Below, piece after piece: positions 6,227-10,388 of a stretch of DNA of 10,388 nt. Each line of letters opens with the position of its first letter. Positions within the stretch are counted from its first letter, which is position 1. Source of the stretch: Tranquillimonas sp964472855 (lineage in GTDB: Bacteria > Pseudomonadota > Alphaproteobacteria > Rhodobacterales > Rhodobacteraceae); assembly GCA_964472855.1 (NCBI GenBank), contig CAYYMJ010000080.1:1-10388 (forward strand), given 5' to 3'. A model generated the notes under the pieces. That model was not told the DNA's origin. It saw only the letters and a list, made by a program, of their open reading frames with translations, and searched no databases. Made by a program: the position numbers and the translations under genes.

Positions 6227-6565
6227 TTACAGGGCGTCGGTGCCGGATTCGCCGGTGCGGATGCGAATGGCCTGTTCCACCGGCGTGACGAAAATCTTGC
6301 CGTCGCCGATCTTGTCGGTCTTGGCGGCGGCGGTGATGGCCTCGATGGCGGCGTCGACCTGATCGGCGGCCAGCACGACCTCGATCTTCACCTTGGGCAG
6401 GAAGTCGACCACATATTCGGCGCCGCGATACAGTTCGGTATGACCCTTCTGGCGCCCGAACCCCTTGACCTCCAGAACGCTCAGGCCCTGAACGCCGATG
6501 TCCTGCAGAGCTTCCTTGACCTCGTCCAGCTTGAAGGGCTTGATAATGGCCTCGACCTTTTTCAT
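6227..6565 (-). CDS. glnB: Nitrogen regulatory protein P-II (GlnB)
   Basis: This is a 112-aa PII signalling protein, a trimer that reports 2-oxoglutarate, ATP/ADP and glutamine status to GlnE, NtrB and other targets. The T-loop holds the uridylylation site Y51 in RGAEYVVDFLPKVKIE. The B-loop is KTDKIGDGKIFV (82-93) and the C-terminal signature is RTGESGTDAL. The D after YVV and the overall T-loop favour GlnB over GlnK; there is no amtB neighbour, which also fits. GGGAG on the minus strand (plus 6575-6579) lies 9 nt before ATG. It is the first gene of glnB-glnA and is divergent from nnr. Confidence 0.97.
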   Translation of the reverse strand: MKKVEAIIKPFKLDEVKEALQDIGVQGLSVLEVKGFGRQKGHTELYRGAEYVVDFLPKVKIEVVLAADQVDAAIEAITAAAKTDKIGDGKIFVTPVEQAIRIRTGESGTDAL

Positions 6566-6733
6566 GCGTCGTCACTCCCGTTACGATATTGTCGGGGGTT
6601 GAGACCACGCGGCGCCGGGGCCCACAATCGACCGCCGCCAGCCGGCCGGCTGGCGCGGCGCGAATTCGGCCTCGTTGCGCAGCATCTGTGCAGATTGCCC
6701 ACTTTTCGGGCAGAATTGAATCGGGGCGATCCC
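6566..6733. promoter_or_regulatory. Divergent glnB/nnr control region with NtrC-like site
   Basis: This 168-bp gap separates glnB and nnr. TGCGCA-GCATC-TGTGCA at 6676-6692 is a near-perfect 6-5-6 dyad; on the glnB strand it reads TGCACA-GATGC-TGCGCA, close to the enteric NtrC consensus TGCACC-N5-GGTGCA. It lies about 110 bp upstream of the glnB start, a reasonable enhancer distance. CGCCAGCCGGCCGGCTGGCG at 6636-6655 is a perfect 20-bp palindrome of unknown role. I could not place a convincing -24/-12 or -35/-10 pair for either gene. Confidence 0.4.
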
Positions 6734-8299
6734 ATGGCCGACCTTCTGACCGCCAGCCAGATGCGCGCCGCCGAAGCCGCCGCCATGGCATCGGGCCGCG
6801 TTACCGGCCACGACCTGATGGAACGCGCCGGCCACGGCGTCGTGACGGCGCTGCTTGGCACATGGCCCGACCTCGGGCCCAGCCCCCACAACGCGCTTGT
6901 CCTCTGCGGTCCCGGCAACAACGGCGGCGACGGCTTCGTGGTGGCCCGCCTTCTGAGGGCGCGGGGCTGGGGCGTGTCCGTGGCGCTTCTGGGCGATCCG
7001 GACCAGCTGCCGCCCGACGCGAAGGCAAATCACGACCGCTGGCGGCACTTGGGGCCTGTCGTCGAACTCGGGCAGGCCGGCGGCGGCGCCCGCCCGCCCG
7101 ACCTGCTGATCGACGCAGTTTTCGGCACCGGGCTGACCCGCCCGCTCGCCGCGCAGGTCGTCGACCGGGCGCGCACCTGGGCCGGGCGCGCACGGACCGT
7201 CGCGGTTGACCTTCCGTCAGGCATCTGCAGCGACAGCGGCCGGGCCCTGGGCGGGCAGGCGGTGCGCGCCGATCTGACGGTGACCTTCCACCGACCGAAA
7301 GCCGGACACTATCTCGATGCGGGGCCCGACCATTGCGGCAGGCTTGCCGTCGTTGACATCGGGCTCGCCGGCCCGGCGCCCGGCGCGGCGCGCCTTGTTG
7401 CGGGCGCGCAGGACATCGACAAGGCGGGGCAAGGCGGCCCCGAGACCCATAAATACAGCCATGGCCACGCGTTGGTCCTGTCCGGCGGACCCGGCCAGAC
7501 CGGCGCCGCCCGCCTGGCCGCGGGCGCGGCGCTCAGGATCGGGGCGGGTCTTGTGACGATCGGCACGCCACCGCAAGCCGACCTCGAGGTGGCCTGCCAG
7601 ATCACCGAGATCATGCAGGCCCCCATCCCCGACGCGTCGGCCCTGGTCACGCGCCTGTCCGACCAGCGCATCACGGCGCTGTGCCTCGGTCCGGGGCTTG
7701 GCCTCGACGCGCGCGCGGCCGCGCTGGTCGCGGCGGCCCTTGACGCGGCCCGCCCCACGGTGCTCGACGCCGATGCCCTGACGCTGGTCGCCCGTGACGC
7801 CGATCTTGCCGCCCGCCTGCACGCGCATTGTGTCCTGACCCCGCATGCCGGCGAGTTCCGCCGCCTGTTTCCGGAAATCGCGGCAAAGCTCGCCGCGCCG
7901 GCCAGTCGTGGACCGGCCCTGGGCAAGCTCGATGCCACCCGCACCGCTGCAGCCGAAGCCAGATGCACGGTGCTGTTCAAGGGGCCGGCCACAGTCATCG
8001 CGTCACCCGCCGGCCCGGCCGCTGTCAACGCCAGCCTCTACGACCGCGCCGCTCCCTGGCTGGCCACCGCCGGTTCGGGCGATGTGCTGGCCGGCTTCAT
8101 CGCCGGCCTCCTGGCGCGCGGGTTGCCGCCGGCGCGGGCCGCCACGCAGGCCGCCTGGCTGCACACCGAATGTGCGCTCAGCTTCGGCCCCGGCCTGATC
8201 GCTACAGACATCGCGGCAACGCTGCCCGCGGTCCTGCGAACACGGATGGCCCCGCGCGACCAGATTGCGCGCCTGCCGGCGCAGGCCTTTCAGACATAA
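6734..8299 (+). CDS. nnr: Bifunctional NAD(P)H-hydrate epimerase / ADP-dependent dehydratase
   Basis: This 521-aa repair enzyme restores NAD(P)H from its hydrated form NAD(P)HX. The N-terminal YjeF_N domain (about 1-215) epimerises S/R-NAD(P)HX and shows GPGNNGGDG (59-67), LIDAVFGTGL (125-134) and VAVDLPSG with D159 (156-163). The C-terminal ribokinase-like domain (about 235-510) is the ADP-dependent dehydratase and shows KYSHGHALVLSGG (240-252), LCLGPGLG (316-323), VLDADALTL (343-351), LTPHAGEF (368-375), FKGPATV (415-421) and the catalytic-Asp loop ATAGSGDVLAG (444-454). The start at 6734 gives the family-typical N-terminus. The same frame stays open upstream to 6086, but that stretch is antisense to glnA/glnB and is not credible as protein. 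A strong ribosome-binding site is not seen. It is divergent from glnB and convergent with trpD. Confidence 0.93.
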   Translation: MADLLTASQMRAAEAAAMASGRVTGHDLMERAGHGVVTALLGTWPDLGPSPHNALVLCGPGNNGGDGFVVARLLRARGWGVSVALLGDPDQLPPDAKANHDRWRHLGPVVELGQAGGGARPPDLLIDAVFGTGLTRPLAAQVVDRARTWAGRARTVAVDLPSGICSDSGRALGGQAVRADLTVTFHRPKAGHYLDAGPDHCGRLAVVDIGLAGPAPGAARLVAGAQDIDKAGQGGPETHKYSHGHALVLSGGPGQTGAARLAAGAALRIGAGLVTIGTPPQADLEVACQITEIMQAPIPDASALVTRLSDQRITALCLGPGLGLDARAAALVAAALDAARPTVLDADALTLVARDADLAARLHAHCVLTPHAGEFRRLFPEIAAKLAAPASRGPALGKLDATRTAAAEARCTVLFKGPATVIASPAGPAAVNASLYDRAAPWLATAGSGDVLAGFIAGLLARGLPPARAATQAAWLHTECALSFGPGLIATDIAATLPAVLRTRMAPRDQIARLPAQAFQT

Positions 8300-8301
8300 T
8301 C

Positions 8302-8316
8302 TCGGCGCGACGCCGA
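8302..8316 (+). terminator. Short hairpin after nnr stop, possible terminator
   Basis: TCGGCG (8302-8307) pairs with CGCCGA (8311-8316) around CGA, two bases after the nnr TAA. The tail is only TCTTCC, so termination by this hairpin alone is doubtful; the stronger hairpins lie further downstream in the 8382 element. Confidence 0.25.
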
Positions 8317-8381
8317 TCTTCCGGCGCCCGCGCCCCTGGCGTGGGGCGAGTTTGGATATTTTTTCCAAGGCGATGGATCAT

Positions 8382-8462
8382 CTTGGCCGAAATATCCCCG
8401 CCGGAGGCACCGCGTGGCCCACAGGGCCACGCAACCAATGGCGTGCGCCAAAGGCGCGCTTT
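8382..8462. repeat. Intergenic element, copy 3 (convergent junction, variant)
   Basis: This element lies between the convergent nnr and trpD genes. It starts with the same leader, CTTGGC-CG-AAATATCCC (8382-8398), but the downstream hairpins differ from copies 1 and 2. A perfect 9-bp stem GCGTGGCCC/GGGCCACGC (8412-8420 with 8424-8432, loop ACA) is followed by a second stem at 8443-8449 with 8453-8459 (one G-T pair, loop AAA), then TTT. Shared leader and location suggest one family with exchangeable hairpin modules, probably acting at the transcript ends of both genes. Confidence 0.65.
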
Positions 8463-8464
8463 GC

Positions 8465-9478
8465 TCACGCGGTGGTGAGACGGGCCAGCGCGTCGACCTT
8501 GGCGCGCGCGGCGCCGCTGTCGATGCTTTCGCGGGCGATTTCGGTACCCGTGCGCAGGTCGCCGGCCCGGTCCGCGATCATCAGCGCGGCGGCGGAATTC
8601 AGCAAGACCGCGTCGCGGTAGGCGCCCGGTGCGCCGTCAAGCAAGGCGCGGAAGGCGGCGGCGTTTTCGACCGGTGAGCCGCCAAGGATGTCCCTGAAGG
8701 GATGCGTGGGCAGGCCCGCGTCCTCGGGGTGAACTTCGCGCCCGGATACGCTGCCGTTTTCCAGCACCGCGACCTGAGTTTTGCCGGCGATCGACAATTC
8801 GTCGGTGCCGTCGTCGCCATGCACCAGCCAGGCCTTTTCGCTGCCCAGTTGCAGCAGGGTTTCGGCCATCGGGAAGATCAGGTCGATGGCGAAGGCGCCG
8901 GTCAGTTGCCGCTTGGCGCCGGCCGGGTTGGTCAGGGGGCCAAGGATGTTGAATATGGTCTTGCAGCCCAGTTCCTGGCGCACCGGCATCACGTGCCGGG
9001 TCGCCGGGTGGTGCATGGGCGCCATCATGAAACAGATGCCTTCTTCGTCCATCGCCCGCTGGGCCACCTCGGCCGCGACCATGACTTCGATACCCATTTG
9101 CCCCAACAGGTCGGCGGCGCCGGATTTCGAGCTGAGGTTGCGGTTGCCATGCTTGGCCACCGGTACGCCGGCGCCGGCCACGACAAAGGCGGTCGCGGTC
9201 GAGATATTGAGCGTTCCCATGCCATCGCCGCCAGTGCCGACGATATCCATGGCGTCGGCGGGCGCGCTGACGGGGGTGCATTTGCGGCGCATGACGGCCG
9301 CGGCGGCGGCATATTCCGACACGGCCTCGCCGCGGGCCCGCAGCGCCATCAACAGCCCGCCCATCTGGGCCGGCGTGGCGGCGCCGTCGAACATTTCCTG
9401 GAAGGCGGCCTCGGCCTGCGCGCGGCTGAGCGGGCCCTCGGATGCGGCGAAGATCAGGGGTTTCATGGCGTCGCTCAT
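8465..9478 (-). CDS. trpD: Anthranilate phosphoribosyltransferase (TrpD)
   Basis: This 337-aa enzyme performs the second step of the tryptophan pathway, joining anthranilate to PRPP. The PRPP-binding GTGGDGMGTLNIST is at 81-94 and KHGNRNLSSKSG at 109-120. The anthranilate-site Arg is R167 in MPVRQELGCKTIFNILGPLT. Metal-binding DE is at 226-227 in GDDGTDELS. The length is normal for the family. The start codon overlaps the trpG stop as ATGA (9475-9478), which supports this start over Met5 and implies translational coupling. It is the last gene of the pair here: no trpC follows, and the next gene, nnr, is convergent. Confidence 0.97.
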   Translation of the reverse strand: MSDAMKPLIFAASEGPLSRAQAEAAFQEMFDGAATPAQMGGLLMALRARGEAVSEYAAAAAVMRRKCTPVSAPADAMDIVGTGGDGMGTLNISTATAFVVAGAGVPVAKHGNRNLSSKSGAADLLGQMGIEVMVAAEVAQRAMDEEGICFMMAPMHHPATRHVMPVRQELGCKTIFNILGPLTNPAGAKRQLTGAFAIDLIFPMAETLLQLGSEKAWLVHGDDGTDELSIAGKTQVAVLENGSVSGREVHPEDAGLPTHPFRDILGGSPVENAAAFRALLDGAPGAYRDAVLLNSAAALMIADRAGDLRTGTEIARESIDSGAARAKVDALARLTTA

Positions 9479-10056
9479 GCCGGCACCAGCGCCTGGTCGA
9501 GGAAGTTCTTCAGCATCTTGTGTCCATGTTCCGAAGCGATGCTTTCGGGGTGAAACTGCACCCCGTGCACCGGCAGGTTGCGGTGGGAAAGCCCCATGAT
9601 GGTGCCGTCTTCAAGCTCGGCCGTCACCTCCAGCGTGTCCGGCAGGCTGGTGCGATCGACGATCAGCGAGTGATAGCGCGTCGCCCGGAAGGGCGAGGGC
9701 AGGCCGGCGAACAACCCTGTCCCGCCGTGGCGGATGTCGGCGGTCTTGCCATGCACGATGTCGCCGGCGCGCACCACCTTGCCGCCAAAGGCCTGTCCAA
9801 TGGCCTGGTGACCCAGGCACACGCCCATCAGCGGCACCCCGGCCTCGGCCGCGGCCAGTGTCAGCGGCAGGCAGATACCGGCCCGGTCGGGGTCGCACGG
9901 GCCCGGAGACAGCAAGATCGCATCCGGTCGCAGGGCCATTGCCGCCTGAACATCGATGGCGTCGTTGCGCCGGACGGCAATTTCCGCGCCAAGCTCGCCC
10001 AGGTAGTGCACGAGGTTATAGGTGAAACTGTCGTAGTTATCGATCAGCAGCAGCAT
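9475..10056 (-). CDS. trpG: Anthranilate synthase component II, glutamine amidotransferase (TrpG)
   Basis: This is the class I glutamine amidotransferase subunit that feeds ammonia to TrpE in anthranilate synthesis. With the start at 10056 it has 193 aa and begins LLLIDNYDSFTYNLVHYLGE, the usual N-terminus. The oxyanion strand is LLSPGPCDP (48-56). The catalytic nucleophile is C80 in MGVCLGHQAIG, and the other triad members are H169 and E171 in VQFHPES. An in-frame ATG at 10074 would add MEPEPE; the 10056 start is preferred because it matches the family and has GGAG upstream, though at a long spacing of about 12 nt. TrpE is not in the window. It overlaps trpD by ATGA and is divergent from the YibQ-like gene. 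It could also serve folate synthesis (PabA), but the trpD coupling favours tryptophan. Confidence 0.95.
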   Translation of the reverse strand: MLLLIDNYDSFTYNLVHYLGELGAEIAVRRNDAIDVQAAMALRPDAILLSPGPCDPDRAGICLPLTLAAAEAGVPLMGVCLGHQAIGQAFGGKVVRAGDIVHGKTADIRHGGTGLFAGLPSPFRATRYHSLIVDRTSLPDTLEVTAELEDGTIMGLSHRNLPVHGVQFHPESIASEHGHKMLKNFLDQALVPA

Positions 10057-10191
10057 CTCGGGTTCTGGCTCCATCCGCGCTAAAGTGCTCGAACCCGGTG
10101 TCGGGTCGGGCTATACATGACGACAGCAGGGGCAGAGGGTCAAGCAAATGCCCCGGGACATGAGGCACAGGGCAGGCGAGGGCCGGTAATC
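10057..10191. promoter_or_regulatory. Divergent trpG / YibQ-like intergenic region
   Basis: About 135 bp separate the two start codons. ACCCG-GTGT-CGGGT (10093-10106) is a small dyad. TATACA at 10112-10117 could be a -10 box for the rightward gene, but no good -35 sits 16-18 bp upstream. No run of Trp codons or attenuator-like leader is visible on the trpG side. GAGGG at 10178-10182 is the ribosome-binding site of the rightward gene. Confidence 0.3.
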
Positions 10192-10388
10192 GTGATACGC
10201 GGATTGCTTTCAGGGCTGTTCTGGGGCGCGGCGGCGTCGGTGCTGGCGCTTGTCGTGGCCTCGGAACTTGCGGTCAGGCACCAGATTTCCCATGGGCCGG
10301 CGGCGGAAAACGTGTCGCTTCCGGGGGGCACGGCCTTTGACAGCCGCCGCGACGATGCGCCCCCCGTGGCGCCGGCGGCGCGCAGCGA
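10192..10388 (+). CDS. N-terminal part of a membrane-anchored protein, probably YibQ-like divergent polysaccharide deacetylase
   Basis: An open frame starts at GTG 10192 and runs off the window end (65 codons visible). It begins VIRGLLSGLFWGAAASVLAL, an Arg followed by one hydrophobic helix (about residues 4-24), then a Pro/Ala-rich linker (…DDAPPVAPAARS), which looks like an uncleaved membrane anchor or signal peptide. GAGGG 9 nt upstream supports the GTG start. In Rhodobacter sphaeroides a yibQ gene is described next to trpG in the trpE-yibQ-trpGDC region. The short N-terminus and linker fit the divergent polysaccharide deacetylase (YibQ) proteins of Rhodobacterales. The catalytic domain is outside the window, so the family call rests on context and N-terminal style. 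Confidence 0.55.
   Translation, partial: MIRGLLSGLFWGAAASVLALVVASELAVRHQISHGPAAENVSLPGGTAFDSRRDDAPPVAPAARS

Noticed and set aside
6086..6733. 216-residue N-terminal extension of nnr
   Set aside because: The stretch is antisense to glnA and glnB and has no recognisable domain; the Nnr family begins at the ATG at 6734.
10148..10189. 13-codon open frame before the YibQ-like gene
   Set aside because: It has no Trp codons, no clear ribosome-binding site and no conserved sequence I recognise. It overlaps the ribosome-binding site of the next gene and looks incidental.

Overview
The window looks like a chromosomal segment of an alphaproteobacterium of the Rhodobacterales (roseobacter/Rhodobacter group). 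The evidence is high GC, the glnB-glnA pair divergent from nnr, trpG-trpD next to a YibQ-like gene, and an AAATATCCC-containing intergenic element of a kind I recall from roseobacter-type genomes. No phage, transposon, CRISPR array, rRNA or tRNA is visible.

Layout from left to right. 1-79 is non-coding and begins with a 55-bp exact copy of sequence found again inside the first gene. 80-1507 (-) is an MhpA-like FAD monooxygenase. 1614-2729 (+), divergent from it, is a short cobalamin-independent methionine synthase-like methyltransferase with all four zinc ligands. 2830-3705 (-) is a GcvA-like LysR regulator. 3800-4438 (+), divergent from the LysR gene, is a GNAT acetyltransferase. The region between and inside the start of those two genes is rich in CTATCGT half-sites and inverted repeats. 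4439-4776 is non-coding and holds an intergenic repeat element and a highly structured glnA 3' region. 4777-6183 (-) glnA and 6227-6565 (-) glnB form the nitrogen-assimilation operon. 6734-8299 (+) is nnr, the bifunctional NAD(P)HX repair enzyme. 8465-9478 (-) trpD and 9475-10056 (-) trpG overlap by ATGA and supply two tryptophan-pathway steps. 10192 to the window end (+) is the start of a membrane-anchored protein, probably YibQ.

The genes are mostly housekeeping: nitrogen assimilation and its PII signal, cofactor repair, tryptophan synthesis, and probable C1/methionine and aromatic metabolism. I see no complete undescribed multi-gene system. The least explained material is non-coding. All three convergent gene junctions carry the same intergenic element, and two copies are 63 bp long with four of five differences in hairpin loops. 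The glnA 3' region folds into three consecutive stem-loops ending in a UUCG-capped terminator-like hairpin on the glnA strand, so it is a candidate 3'UTR-derived small RNA. The LysR/GNAT junction looks like a compact regulatory switch, with a perfect 10+4+10 inverted repeat inside the GNAT coding region. The 55-bp repeat at the left edge may be an assembly-graph artefact.
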